Shown piece after piece: positions 13,127-21,021 of a DNA stretch of 21,023 nucleotides. Every line of letters starts with the position of its first letter. Position 1 is the first letter of the stretch. The DNA comes from Blastocatellia bacterium (GTDB taxonomy: Bacteria; Acidobacteriota; Blastocatellia; Pyrinomonadales; Pyrinomonadaceae). The notes beneath the pieces were generated by a model. It did not search any database. It was not told the origin of the DNA and saw nothing but the letters and a program-made list of their open reading frames with translations. The translations under genes and the position numbers were made by a program. The DNA lies in contig DNND01000011.1 in the NCBI GenBank assembly GCA_003488005.1, positions 32,709-53,731 of the forward strand, given 5' to 3'.

Positions 13127-14335
13127 TTAATGACTAAGAGCGCGGCCGTTGCCGTTCCCGTTCAGGCCCGGCTTCAATACCACCTTGAAACACTCTTCCG
13201 GTTTATTCTTGAAGGTCTTGTAACCTTCGGCTGCGTCCGCGAGGCTCAAGCGATGCGTAATTACAAACGACGGATCGATGTGGCCTTCTACGACGAAATC
13301 GAGCAACGGCTGCAGGTACTTGTGCACGTGCGTTTGGCCCATCTTGAAAGTGAGCCCTTTGCCGAAAGCCGCCCCGAAAGGAAACTTGTCGAGAAAGCCG
13401 CCGTACACGCCGGGAATTGAAACCGTCCCGCCTTTGCGACAGGCGTAAATTGCCTGGCGCAACGCATGGAGACGATCGGTAGTCAGATAAGGCGCAGCCT
13501 TCGCGCGGTCGTAAAGCGCGTCGAGTGTGTGGCCATGAGCTTCCAGACCGACGGCATCGATGCACGAGTCAGGACCTAGACCGCCAGTCATGGTTTTGAG
13601 TTTTTCGTAAACTTCTTCCTCGGCAAAGTTGATCGTTTCAGCTTTGCCTTCTTCCGCGGCCAGCCGCAACCGATCAGGATTGTCGTCGATTGCGATCACT
13701 CGTTCGGCGCCCAACAGATAAGCGCTCTTGATTGCAAACTGGCCCACCGGCCCGCAACCCCAGACCGCCACCGTATCGCCGCGTTGGATGTTGCAGTTTT
13801 CAGCAGCCATGTATCCGGTAGGAAAAATGTCTGACAGGAAAAGCACTTTCTCGTCAGGCAATCCCTCGGGGATTTTTATTGGACCAACGTCGGCGAACGG
13901 AACGCGCACGTATTCAGCCTGACCACCAGCGTAACCGCCCATCATGTGTGAATAGCCAAACAATCCGGAGCCGGAAAACCCATAAAGCTTTTCGGCAATT
14001 CGCGGATCAGGATTCGAATTATCACAAGCGGACCACATTTCCCGCTGGCAGAAAAAACAATTGCCGCAAGCTATCGTGAAAGGAACAACGACGCGATCGC
14101 CGATTTTCAGATTCGTAACGCTGCTGCCAAGATCGACGACCTCGCCCATGAATTCATGACCAAGGATGTCGCCTTTCTTCATCGTCGGAATATAGCCATC
14201 ATAAAGATGCAGATCCGAACCACAGATGGCCGTAGTAGTAACCTTTATGATCGCGTCACGCGGGTTCAGGATGGTTGGCTCAGGGACTTCGTCAACGCGC
14301 ACGTCGTACTTGCCGTACCAGCAAAGTGCTTTCAT
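13127..14335 (-). CDS. Zinc-dependent alcohol/formaldehyde dehydrogenase-like protein (MDR family)
   Basis: A 402-residue medium-chain dehydrogenase. Catalytic zinc ligands are Cys38 in AICGSDLH, His60/Glu61 in GHEFMG and probably Asp169 in SDIFPTGY. The structural zinc site has Cys90, 93, 96 and 104. The Rossmann motif VWGCGPVGQFA has GxGPxG at 193-198. The SDIFPTGY stretch and extended loop (YGFSGSGLFGYSHMMGGYAGGQAEYVRVP) point to the glutathione-independent formaldehyde dehydrogenase-like branch, but the substrate is not certain. GAGGAGG lies 5 bases before the ATG at 14335, and the start overlaps the stop of the SRPBCC gene as ATGA, so the two are translationally coupled. The Gly/Asn repeat GNGNGR at the C-terminus is probably a disordered tail. 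Confidence 0.92.
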   Translation of the reverse strand: MKALCWYGKYDVRVDEVPEPTILNPRDAIIKVTTTAICGSDLHLYDGYIPTMKKGDILGHEFMGEVVDLGSSVTNLKIGDRVVVPFTIACGNCFFCQREMWSACDNSNPDPRIAEKLYGFSGSGLFGYSHMMGGYAGGQAEYVRVPFADVGPIKIPEGLPDEKVLFLSDIFPTGYMAAENCNIQRGDTVAVWGCGPVGQFAIKSAYLLGAERVIAIDDNPDRLRLAAEEGKAETINFAEEEVYEKLKTMTGGLGPDSCIDAVGLEAHGHTLDALYDRAKAAPYLTTDRLHALRQAIYACRKGGTVSIPGVYGGFLDKFPFGAAFGKGLTFKMGQTHVHKYLQPLLDFVVEGHIDPSFVITHRLSLADAAEGYKTFKNKPEECFKVVLKPGLNGNGNGRALSH

Positions 14336-15156
14336 GCAACCTCCTCACTGGCGCTGGCCGACAACGCCTTGACCGGAGTCTTGCTGGCAAATTTATTTTC
14401 TTTGCGTTTAGGTTCAGAGTCCGCACTGCGACCAGAAGGTTGACCCTCAATGGTGGGAATTTCGCCGGTTTCAATCAGCCGTTTCAAGCGTCTGAGATTA
14501 AGCTCGACTAATTGACCAGGTTCGTCGCCAAAGAGCTTAGCCAGGAGAACGCCGGCCTTACCGCCGGGAGGGTTGTAATTGAGTGTGACGCTAAGTTTTG
14601 TGCCACGACCGTCCGGAGCGTTTTCGAAATGAACCGAGCCGGCGTTTGTCACTTCGGCTCTTCCTGGAAGCGAACGCCAGGCGATAAGCTCGTTTTCTTT
14701 TTCGTTGAAAATTTCGGCATCCCATTCCACCCTGGTGTCACCGGGACCTTTTACGACCCAGTGTGAACGGCGCTCATCCAGCGGATTCACTGATTCCAGG
14801 TTCTCAATAAAACGCGGCAGGTTTTCAAGATCGCGCCAGAACTGGTAAAGACCCTCAGGCGCCTGGTTTATGACTATCGATTTTTCGACGTGATACTCGC
14901 GGGCTACGTCATCGGCCGCAGAAGTTCCCAAGCCGATTGTCTTCGTTGCAAGCTTGCTCAGGCTGCCTCGGTAGAAGAGCGCGCTGCCCGCCAGTCCCAG
15001 CGCGATAAGCGCAGGAGATTTTTTCCTGACGCCGTAACCGACAATAGTGGCGCCGGCGACCGCCGCAGCGATGTTTTCAATTTTGCCTCTATTAGTGCTG
15101 TCATTTCGTAATGATTGTCTGTCGTTTGCGCTTTCAAAAGCCGCTTCGCTGTACAT
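14332..15156 (-). CDS. SRPBCC (cyclase/dehydrase-like) protein with N-terminal membrane hairpin
   Basis: A 274-residue protein. Residues about 28-62 hold two short hydrophobic spans (IENIAAAVAGATIVGYG and SPALIALGLAGSALFYRG), like a DUF2892-type membrane hairpin. Residues about 90-232 are an SRPBCC/polyketide-cyclase-type lipid-binding fold: VEKSIVINQAPEGLYQFWRD, LENLPRFIENLESV, AEIFNEKENELIAWRSLPG and GTKLSVTLNYNPPGG. A charged tail follows. I chose the ATG at 15156 because AAGGAGG stands 7 bases before it; the ATG at 15162 is only one base from that signal, and the frame is open upstream to 15363. It is the first gene of the operon with the zinc dehydrogenase. Ligand unknown; a role in membrane stress is a guess. 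Confidence 0.8.
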   Translation of the reverse strand: MYSEAAFESANDRQSLRNDSTNRGKIENIAAAVAGATIVGYGVRKKSPALIALGLAGSALFYRGSLSKLATKTIGLGTSAADDVAREYHVEKSIVINQAPEGLYQFWRDLENLPRFIENLESVNPLDERRSHWVVKGPGDTRVEWDAEIFNEKENELIAWRSLPGRAEVTNAGSVHFENAPDGRGTKLSVTLNYNPPGGKAGVLLAKLFGDEPGQLVELNLRRLKRLIETGEIPTIEGQPSGRSADSEPKRKENKFASKTPVKALSASASEEVA

Positions 15157-15287
15157 TCGCATGCCTCCTTGTCCGAACTGAATTACGTATTTGTGAGCCG
15201 TGTAACCATCTGGTACGAACGTTCCGCACAGAATGTCGCCTTTCGAAACCTTTGCCTCGACATCCAAGCGTTTTTCTAAAACTGACG

Positions 15288-15398
15288 ATGGCAATGAATG
15301 AGCGGGAGCAAGATGAGTGCCGCGATGCGCTTCAGAAAATTGACGAAGCGTTCGAGCGCACACTCAAGGCTGAAGTGCGCTATCGCTTCTGTGATTGA
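15288..15398 (+). CDS. Possible 36-residue small ORF
   Basis: ATG at 15288 opens 36 codons (MAMNEREQDECRDALQ, then KIDEAFERTLKAEVRYRFCD) ending in TGA. The composition is protein-like, helical and charged, but there is no Shine-Dalgarno and it lies in the upstream region of the SRPBCC operon on the opposite strand. It may be a relic of a longer gene. I see no other gene in 15157-15495. Confidence 0.2.
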   Translation: MAMNEREQDECRDALQKIDEAFERTLKAEVRYRFCD

Positions 15399-15453
15399 TC
15401 TGCAATCGCTTTGATAGTGAAAAGAGAGACGAGGAAGGGGAGTCATTTTGCCA

Positions 15454-15480
15454 AAACAGCCACCGTTGCCGGCGGCTGTC
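15454..15480 (-). terminator. Rho-independent terminator of tRNA-Ala
   Basis: On the minus strand ACAGCCGCCG pairs with CGGTGGCTGT (10 bp, one G-U) around loop gcaa, followed by TTTTGGC. It starts 15 bases after the 3' CCA of the tRNA. Confidence 0.75.
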
Positions 15481-15495
15481 ATGGTTCAAGATAGT

Positions 15496-15571
15496 TGGTG
15501 GAGCAGAGGAGGGTCGAACTCCTGGCCTCCGCATTGCGAACGCGGCGCTCTGCCAACTGAGCTACTGCCCC
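15496..15571 (-). tRNA. tRNA-Ala (anticodon CGC)
   Basis: A 76-nt cloverleaf with encoded CCA. Acceptor arm GGGGCAG / CTGCTCC contains the G3-U70 pair that identifies alanine tRNAs. D-arm region TAGCTCAGTTGGCAGAGC, anticodon stem CCGCG/TGCGG with loop TTCGCAA giving anticodon CGC (codon GCG), and T-arm AGGAGTTCGACCCTCCT are all present. It has its own promoter and terminator. It stands downstream of an alanyl-tRNA editing gene on the same strand, with the lipoprotein gene between them. Confidence 0.97.
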
Positions 15572-15580
15572 ACGCGCATG

Positions 15581-15609
15581 AGAATACAGTTTCGAGTTTG
15601 GAGTTTCAA
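15581..15609 (-). promoter_or_regulatory. Promoter of tRNA-Ala
   Basis: On the minus strand TTGAAA (plus 15604-15609), a 17-base spacer and TATTCT (plus 15581-15586) lie so that transcription would start about 3 nt before the tRNA 5' end. The -35 and spacer are made of heptanucleotide repeat units. Confidence 0.6.
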
Positions 15610-15617
15610 GTTCTGAA
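15590..15617. repeat. Short heptanucleotide array, TTTSRAG type
   Basis: Four consecutive 7-base units, TTTCGAG, TTTGGAG, TTTCAAG and the weaker TTCTGAA. The unit sequence differs from the arrays at 754-967, but the period is the same. It overlaps the tRNA-Ala promoter. Confidence 0.6.
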
Positions 15618-15730
15618 CAAATCGGCAGAGTGTGAAGATTCTGTGCAAACGACAAAGAAGTCATTGTTCCAGTTGGGTGGCGCGGGTAGCGTCCTGATTG
15701 AACTTTCTCTGCCTGGCAACGGACCAAGTC

Positions 15731-16213
15731 CTATTGGCGCGGCCAACGTTCCATTTGGTAAACGCGTTCGCCTGCGGGCTTGTCTTTCGTCGCCGGCCAT
15801 GTGAGAACCGCTTTCCAGGAGTCCTTCGTTTCGCGGCGCCAGCTAAAAGAGTTTCTCGCTTTCGTGACGGGTTCGAAGGTGATCGAATTTTCGTCCAGCG
15901 AGGTTGCCACCCAGCGCGAGCCTTCGCTGCCACCGCCAAACTCGCCATCCTTCAATACAAAGAGCGTTGTGTCGGTAACCTTGTCGCCTTCGAGACTATC
16001 GACCGCCAGCGTCGTATCGTTTTCGAAACGATAACGTTCGAAGAAAGCCGCCTGTTTGTCGCCGCTGCCGCGCCAAGAGCCTTCGATCCAGCGCAGCTTC
16101 TGAAGATTGGTCGCGGTCAACGCCTTTGGTTTTGGCGGCACGGTCTGCGTGCCGACTTGCGTGCATGAAAGGCAAAGCAGCACGACTGTGAGCAAATAAG
16201 AGAGTGAATGCAT
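15731..16213 (-). CDS. Lipoprotein, DUF6265-like
   Basis: A 160-residue exported lipoprotein. The N-terminus MHSLSYLLTVVLLCLSC ends in a lipobox (LSC, lipidated Cys17), followed by a Pro/Lys linker. The mature part is a lipocalin-like beta domain with LRWIEGSWRGSG (40-51), ERYRFENDTTLAVDS, FGGGSEGSRWVATSLDENSI and WKAVLTWP, the pattern of DUF6265 proteins, whose function is not known. It starts 9 bp after the stop of the alanyl-tRNA editing gene and is probably co-transcribed with it. No Shine-Dalgarno is visible before the ATG at 16213. Confidence 0.75.
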   Translation of the reverse strand: MHSLSYLLTVVLLCLSCTQVGTQTVPPKPKALTATNLQKLRWIEGSWRGSGDKQAAFFERYRFENDTTLAVDSLEGDKVTDTTLFVLKDGEFGGGSEGSRWVATSLDENSITFEPVTKARNSFSWRRETKDSWKAVLTWPATKDKPAGERVYQMERWPRQ

Positions 16214-16222
16214 GAGTGGAGC

Positions 16223-17482
16223 TTAAAGAACTTTATTGCCAGTTGGCAATAGGGTTTCCGGCAACAGCTTCAATGCTAACGCCAGAGCCTCTTGAATCTT
16301 CTCAATCTGCTTACCTCCGCCCTGGGCGAAATCGGGCTTGCCTCCGCCGCGCCCATCGAGCAATGCGCAGGCTTCTTTCATCAACGCATTCATGTCACCC
16401 GACGCATCGACTGATCTGGCGAAAACCAGGCGCGCGGTTTCGTGATCGTTCGATGCCAACAATGCCACCACATTCTCGTGAGCGATCAATGCGTGCGCGA
16501 GTTGCTTTAGGGAGTCGGCGGATCGATTTGAATAAACTTGGCTGACGATTCGTTGCGAGAATCCATCCGCTACCGCGGACGGTACTGACCTCATGAGACG
16601 AATCAGTTCTTCCGCTTCAAGGTCAGCAGCCATCCCTTCGAGCGAACGCAGGCGACGGTGAAGGTCTTTGTTCTCGTCGAGCATTCGCGCAGCCAAAGCC
16701 GGCGCGTCGTCGCGAGCGGAGCTAAAAAGAGAAGCGACCTCGCGCGCGGTCGTGTTGGCGCGTCGATAATCGGCGAGCGCGCGCATGCCGGCGACGAACT
16801 CAATCCGCGTTAAGCCCTTGGCGCGTTCCCAATGGCGCACCGCGATCAGCCCCACTTCGCCGGTGCGAAACGCGTGCGTGCCGCCGCAGGGAGTCAAGTC
16901 GAACCCCTCGATTTCAATCAACCTCAAATCACCATCGCGGGACGGTTCTTTTCTAAGCGGTAGTTCGGCAGCTTGCTGCGACGTTACGGTTTGAATCGTG
17001 ATGTGCCGATCTTCCCAGATGACGTTGTTGGCCAACTCCACGCCGCGCTCGATCACTTCGTTGCTCGGGTTTGCCAGTTCTAAATCGATCTCGCAGCAGT
17101 CCGCCAACACACGAAAGCCTTTTGTGGGTGCCTTAAAAAGAGTGACAAAGGCCTGCGACAGAATGTGCTGACCGGTATGTTGCTGAATGTGGTCCAAACG
17201 CCGCAGCCAATCAACTCGTCCCTTAACGGTGGTGCCAACTTCAGGCGGCCGTCCCTGAATTACATGCAGCACACCATTGTCTTCGTCGTCGATGCACTCA
17301 ACCACGCGCAAGCCGTCGAGTGTCCCGGTATCGCTCGGTTGTCCGCCGCCGGTGGGATAAAACGCCGTGCGGTCCAGGGTCACCGCGGTCCAACCACTGA
17401 CGCGCTCCGAAATCTCGACGACGCGAGCTTCGAATTCGATCAAATGAGAGTCGTTGTAATAAAGGCGTTCGGTGGCCGGCAT
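16223..17482 (-). CDS. Alanyl-tRNA editing protein (AlaX-type with DHHA1 domain)
   Basis: A 419-residue free-standing trans-editing enzyme related to the editing half of AlaRS; it should hydrolyse mischarged Ser- or Gly-tRNA(Ala). Zinc ligands are His102 and His106 in HTGQH and Cys199 and His203 in CGGTH. Upstream, residues 41-48 (FYPTGGGQ) form the typical AlaX beta-barrel signature. After a coiled-coil-like helix (about 265-295, RMLDENKDLHRRLRSLEG) comes a DHHA1 domain with GRGGGKPDFAQGGG (377-390). The length matches the long (AlaX-L) form. No aminoacylation domain is present. The ATG at 17482 is the natural start, with no clear Shine-Dalgarno. The lipoprotein gene and then tRNA-Ala follow on the same strand. 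Confidence 0.93.
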   Translation of the reverse strand: MPATERLYYNDSHLIEFEARVVEISERVSGWTAVTLDRTAFYPTGGGQPSDTGTLDGLRVVECIDDEDNGVLHVIQGRPPEVGTTVKGRVDWLRRLDHIQQHTGQHILSQAFVTLFKAPTKGFRVLADCCEIDLELANPSNEVIERGVELANNVIWEDRHITIQTVTSQQAAELPLRKEPSRDGDLRLIEIEGFDLTPCGGTHAFRTGEVGLIAVRHWERAKGLTRIEFVAGMRALADYRRANTTAREVASLFSSARDDAPALAARMLDENKDLHRRLRSLEGMAADLEAEELIRLMRSVPSAVADGFSQRIVSQVYSNRSADSLKQLAHALIAHENVVALLASNDHETARLVFARSVDASGDMNALMKEACALLDGRGGGKPDFAQGGGKQIEKIQEALALALKLLPETLLPTGNKVL

Positions 17483-17550
17483 GGTGATTTGATTAATAGT
17501 GCAACAGCCAGAAGCTTTGCAAGTGGATCACTCAAGCAAAGCAGTCTCGA

Positions 17551-17641
17551 GGTTGGGAAGGGTGGCATGCCCCCGCTCTTTCTTTGTCTTGATCTGCCAT
17601 TAGTTTAATTGGAAGAGCGGGGGCATGCCCCCTTCCCAACC
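17551..17641. repeat. 91-bp palindromic element with ~30-bp arms
   Basis: The left arm (17551-17580) starts GGTTGGGAAGGG and contains GGCATGCCCCCGCTCTT. The right arm (17613-17641) is its inverted copy apart from one extra T in the left arm. The inner block GGGGGCATGCCCCC is itself palindromic. It lies between the divergent AlaX-type gene and the M61 peptidase gene, upstream of the latter's promoter. I take it as a fourth type of non-autonomous palindromic repeat. Confidence 0.75.
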
Positions 17642-17701
17642 ATGAGCTTACCTGGTTTGAGTTGGTTTACTTATGCGAGTGGCCATATACCGATGTTTTC
17701 T

Positions 17702-17731
17702 TTGACAGGCTTTCCGGAAAACCAACATAAT
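17702..17731 (+). promoter_or_regulatory. Near-consensus sigma70 promoter of the M61 operon
   Basis: A perfect TTGACA (17702-17707), an 18-base spacer and CATAAT (17726-17731). The start codon at 17783 lies about 45 nt after the expected transcription start. This is the best promoter in the window. Confidence 0.7.
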
Positions 17732-17782
17732 CCGCGACAGCTTATCTAACATTTGGACTGCAACTGTTGTAGTGGAAAATTC

Positions 17783-19711
17783 ATGAACTTCATTTCGCAA
17801 AATAAAGTTATCCGCAGCGCAATACTGCTCTCATTCCTCGTCTTGTCTGGTCCGTTTGCATTTGCGCAATCGGAGCAGCCGCTGCGATCCATCAGCTATC
17901 GCCTGGCGATGTCGCGTCCAGTTTCTCACCTGTTCGAAGTAACCATGGAAATTGAACTGTCCGAAGGCGCGGCGCCAAAGTCTCTCGACTTTCAAATGCC
18001 TAAATGGTCGCCGGGCCGTTACGCAGTTTTTGATTTTGCGAAAAACGTCCAGCAATTTGAAGCGCTGGGCGGCATCTGTCCGCGCGGCGCGCAATGCAAG
18101 ATGGCCCCCTTTCCGATCACGCGCATTGATGATCAGACCTGGCGCGTCTCGACAATGAACTCTCCCCGCCTGACGATTCGTTACAAAGTTTTCGGCAACG
18201 ATTTGTCCGGCACTTTTTCGCAATTAGACAGCAGGCACGCGAACTACAACGGCGGTTCGATCTTCATGTATGTCGTTAACCACAAGCCCGACCCGGTAAG
18301 GCTCGAGATTAATCCGCCTCCGGGCTGGCGTATTTTTAACGGCCGGATGACGAGCCTGGACCAGCGCGATTGGCAGTTTCCTAACTGGGATATTCTGATT
18401 GACACACCAACCGAGGTTGCGCCCGACTTCACGCTCGACGAGTTTAAGGTTGACGCCAAGCTTTATCGCGTCATGGTCCATTCGTTTGGGGACGAAGGAG
18501 GGAAACGCGCGGCGCTGGTCCGTGACATTGAAAAGATTGTGCGCGCTGAGACCGCGATGTGGGGGCCGCCGGAGTTTGACTCCTATACTTTTCTAATTCA
18601 CTTCGCTGCCGACGATCACTCCGGCGATGGCATGGAGCATCTGACGTCAACACAAATTATCGAGCCCGGGGCGCTCGGCGAAACCGGCGTTTATGGTGAC
18701 GCGCTCGATACAGTCGCGCATGAGTTCTTCCACGTTTGGAATGTGAAACGACTGCGGCCGGTCGAACTTGGACCATGGGATTTCACCCGCCCGGCGAACA
18801 CTCGCGGTTTGTGGATTGCTGAGGGCTTCACGAACTACTACGGACACTTGATGATGCGCCGGGCAGGTATTTGGGATGATACGCGATTTTTTCGCACCGA
18901 AAACCAGACCGTCACTGGAATTGAAAATGCTCCCGGCAGTCATTTAATGAGCGCGATCCAGTCCTCGCAGCTGGCAGCGTTTCTCGATGGAGCGCCCCAC
19001 GCGCAACGAACCAATCTTGGCAACATCTCGATCAGTTATTACCCGAAAGGTGAGTTAATCGCACTTGTGTTGGATTTACTAATTCGCGGCCGGGCTAATG
19101 GAAAGACCTCGCTCGACGACGTGATGCGACGCATGTACGAGGAGTTTTATTTGAAGAGTCCGAACGCGACTTATTACTTGCGCGGGCGCGGTTACACCAG
19201 CGAAGATTTTCAACGAGTCGCGTCGGAAGTCAGCGGCTTGGATCTAAATGATTTTTTCCGACGTTACGTTCAGGGCGTAGAGGTGCTGCCCTATGACGAG
19301 GCGCTTGCTTACGTCGGGATGCAGTTGGTGCGGGAGCAGGCACGCGAGCCATTCGATGCCGGCATTAGGCTTAACTGGGAGAACGGCACGCTGACCATCG
19401 GCTCGGTTCGCAACAATTCGCCCGCGGAAGATGCCGGCTTGCAGGAAGGCGATGAAATTGTTTCGCTGGGCGGCCGCAAGAGTGTCTCGCGCGAAAATTG
19501 GTTAGTGGCGCTGGCTCGTTATAAGCAGGGCGATCGGATACCGCTGACAGTGAAACGCGATCGCCGCACCATCCAAGCAACAATCGTGTTGCGCGAGCCG
19601 GAACGTTTCGAATACAAAATTGAAGAACGGAAAGATGCGACGCCTAAACAGAAAGAAGCACGCCAGGCGTGGCTAAAGGGCCAGGCGCAAACAGGAGCAT
19701 CCATGCAATGA
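17783..19711 (+). CDS. Secreted M61-family metallopeptidase with PDZ domain
   Basis: A 642-residue exported peptidase of the glycyl-aminopeptidase (M61) type. Signal peptide residues 1-29 (SAILLSFLVLSGPFAFAQ). An N-terminal beta domain contains QMPKWSPGRYAVFDFAKNV, the usual M61 W.PG.Y motif. The catalytic zinc site is HEFFH (313-317) with VWNVKRLRP after it, and the third ligand Glu347 is in LWIAEGFTNYY. Residues about 510-600 form a PDZ domain (GTLTIGSVRNNSPAEDAGLQ, EGDEIVSLGG). All catalytic residues are present, so it should be active in the periplasm or outside; the substrate is unknown. I use the ATG at 17783 because the signal peptide starts there; a TTG ten codons upstream is open but has no support. 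The stop overlaps the next gene as ATGA. Confidence 0.93.
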   Translation: MNFISQNKVIRSAILLSFLVLSGPFAFAQSEQPLRSISYRLAMSRPVSHLFEVTMEIELSEGAAPKSLDFQMPKWSPGRYAVFDFAKNVQQFEALGGICPRGAQCKMAPFPITRIDDQTWRVSTMNSPRLTIRYKVFGNDLSGTFSQLDSRHANYNGGSIFMYVVNHKPDPVRLEINPPPGWRIFNGRMTSLDQRDWQFPNWDILIDTPTEVAPDFTLDEFKVDAKLYRVMVHSFGDEGGKRAALVRDIEKIVRAETAMWGPPEFDSYTFLIHFAADDHSGDGMEHLTSTQIIEPGALGETGVYGDALDTVAHEFFHVWNVKRLRPVELGPWDFTRPANTRGLWIAEGFTNYYGHLMMRRAGIWDDTRFFRTENQTVTGIENAPGSHLMSAIQSSQLAAFLDGAPHAQRTNLGNISISYYPKGELIALVLDLLIRGRANGKTSLDDVMRRMYEEFYLKSPNATYYLRGRGYTSEDFQRVASEVSGLDLNDFFRRYVQGVEVLPYDEALAYVGMQLVREQAREPFDAGIRLNWENGTLTIGSVRNNSPAEDAGLQEGDEIVSLGGRKSVSRENWLVALARYKQGDRIPLTVKRDRRTIQATIVLREPERFEYKIEERKDATPKQKEARQAWLKGQAQTGASMQ

Positions 19712-20748
19712 GTCGAGCCACCCGGTTCGCTGGTCTCAAGAAGTTTGTCCTCCTCTGGCCACTCTTTTTTCTGATCTGCGGAGGTTTGGGTTATCCATCT
19801 CTGCAGCGCTACGACCCGCGCGTGACTCCGGGACTAAGTGACACCATCAAGTACTACGCTCTTACCACAGGCGCGGATCAGTCGGCTTTCGCTGAACGAT
19901 TTCGAGGCCGCGTGCTGGTACCTTACGTTGCGCGGCCTTTTTATTGGTTCGCGCGAGCGCATCTCTCCACCTGGGATCCGGTGTTCTTTGGTTTGTTGGT
20001 TTCGGCATCTATTTTTTGCGCGACGACGGCCTGTCTAATTGTGAGCATGGGCGAGCGCGTGCTTGGCAATGCCGCGTTCGGCTTGATTGGTGCGCTGCTT
20101 TATCTGCTGAACTTTGCCATTTCGAACTTACAACTGGCGGGAATGATCGATGCGGGCGAAGCTTGCTTTATGGCGGCGTTGGTGTGGAGTCTCCTTAACG
20201 ATAAATGGTGGTTGCTTCCGCTGTGGGGATTGTTTGGCGCTGCGGCGAAAGAAACTTTTCTGCCTTTCTCCAGCTTGTTTGCGCTCACCTGGTGGTTCGT
20301 TGAATGGCGCCGCGATAAGGCGCAGTTGCAGCAGGTCAAATGGGTGATAGCTTTGGCCGTCGTCGGTCTTGTTGTGGTTATGGGAATTCAAGCGCGAGTC
20401 ACCGGGCACTTCCAATGGCCCTGGCAGATCGCGCAGCAAGTGAATTCGGGTACTAATTCATTTGTCGCGCTTTGGAGAATTATCAGCGATCAAAACTTCT
20501 GGTATGTATTTGTCTGGTTGCTCCCATTTGGGATTTGGCGCCTGAAAGATTTTCCGACGCCTTGGGTTAGTGCTTCAGTGGCAACTGCAATCCTGGCGCT
20601 GGTGCTGGGAATTTTCGCCGACGCGCTGGGCAATGCGGGTCGTGGCGTTTTCGATGTCGCGGGTCCGCTGCTCAGCCTCTCGGCGGCAGTGTTTCTTATC
20701 CGATTGTTTGAATCCTCAGGAAAGACAAAAGCCTACAAACAAACGTGA
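19708..20748 (+). CDS. Polytopic membrane protein, GT-C-like
   Basis: A 346-residue integral membrane protein with about nine hydrophobic spans. The ATG at 19708 overlaps the M61 stop as ATGA and AGGAG lies 11 bases before it; a longer frame from 19669 overlaps the peptidase and is not supported. The first periplasmic loop has YDPRVTPGLSDTIKYYALTTG and RFRGRVLVPYVARPFYW. An acidic residue followed by Tyr pairs and an R..VP motif after the first span recalls GT-C glycosyltransferases and related polyprenyl-sugar enzymes, but similarity is weak and I see no specific donor site. Later spans contain AKETFLPFSSLFALTWWF and a basic cytosolic loop (EWRRDKAQLQQVK). It may modify or anchor something together with the secreted peptidase. 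Function unproven. Confidence 0.65.
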   Translation: MSRATRFAGLKKFVLLWPLFFLICGGLGYPSLQRYDPRVTPGLSDTIKYYALTTGADQSAFAERFRGRVLVPYVARPFYWFARAHLSTWDPVFFGLLVSASIFCATTACLIVSMGERVLGNAAFGLIGALLYLLNFAISNLQLAGMIDAGEACFMAALVWSLLNDKWWLLPLWGLFGAAAKETFLPFSSLFALTWWFVEWRRDKAQLQQVKWVIALAVVGLVVVMGIQARVTGHFQWPWQIAQQVNSGTNSFVALWRIISDQNFWYVFVWLLPFGIWRLKDFPTPWVSASVATAILALVLGIFADALGNAGRGVFDVAGPLLSLSAAVFLIRLFESSGKTKAYKQT

Positions 20749-20785
20749 GGAAGCTCTGATCAAGTTTCCAAAGAGTAGTTGCCCA

Positions 20786-21021
20786 TAGCCCGCGGAGCGC
20801 GGCGTTAGCGTAAAGCCTGGGGTGGAGCGGAGCGGAACCCCAGGATCCGTGGAATACCAGGTTGCAGCCCGCGAAGTGGGCGACAGCCTATTCATCCTCA
20901 GTGACTCGCGGCGTTTGCGCTATCGCACGCTTCGCGCGCTTGAATTTCATAATCGTCAGCAACCTGGGGTTCCGCTCGGCTCCACCCCAGGCTTTACGCT
21001 ATCGCCGCGCTCCGCGGGCTA
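20786..21021. repeat. 236-bp inverted-repeat element with 59-bp arms
   Basis: The left arm (20786-20844) starts TAGCCCGCGGAGCGCGGCG and ends GGAACCCCAGG. The right arm (20963-21021) is its inverted copy with only two mismatches in 59 bases. The 118-bp core contains a further dyad, GCAGCCCGCGAAGTGGGCGAC. The arms are themselves rich in palindromes. No transposase lies inside. It runs almost to the window edge. No gene is supported in 20749-21023; the ORFs there are by-products of the repeat. Confidence 0.8.

Noticed and set aside
15157..15363. N-terminal extension of the SRPBCC protein
   Set aside because: The ribosome site AAGGAGG fits the ATG at 15156; the upstream frame is open but has no start signal and no recognised domain.
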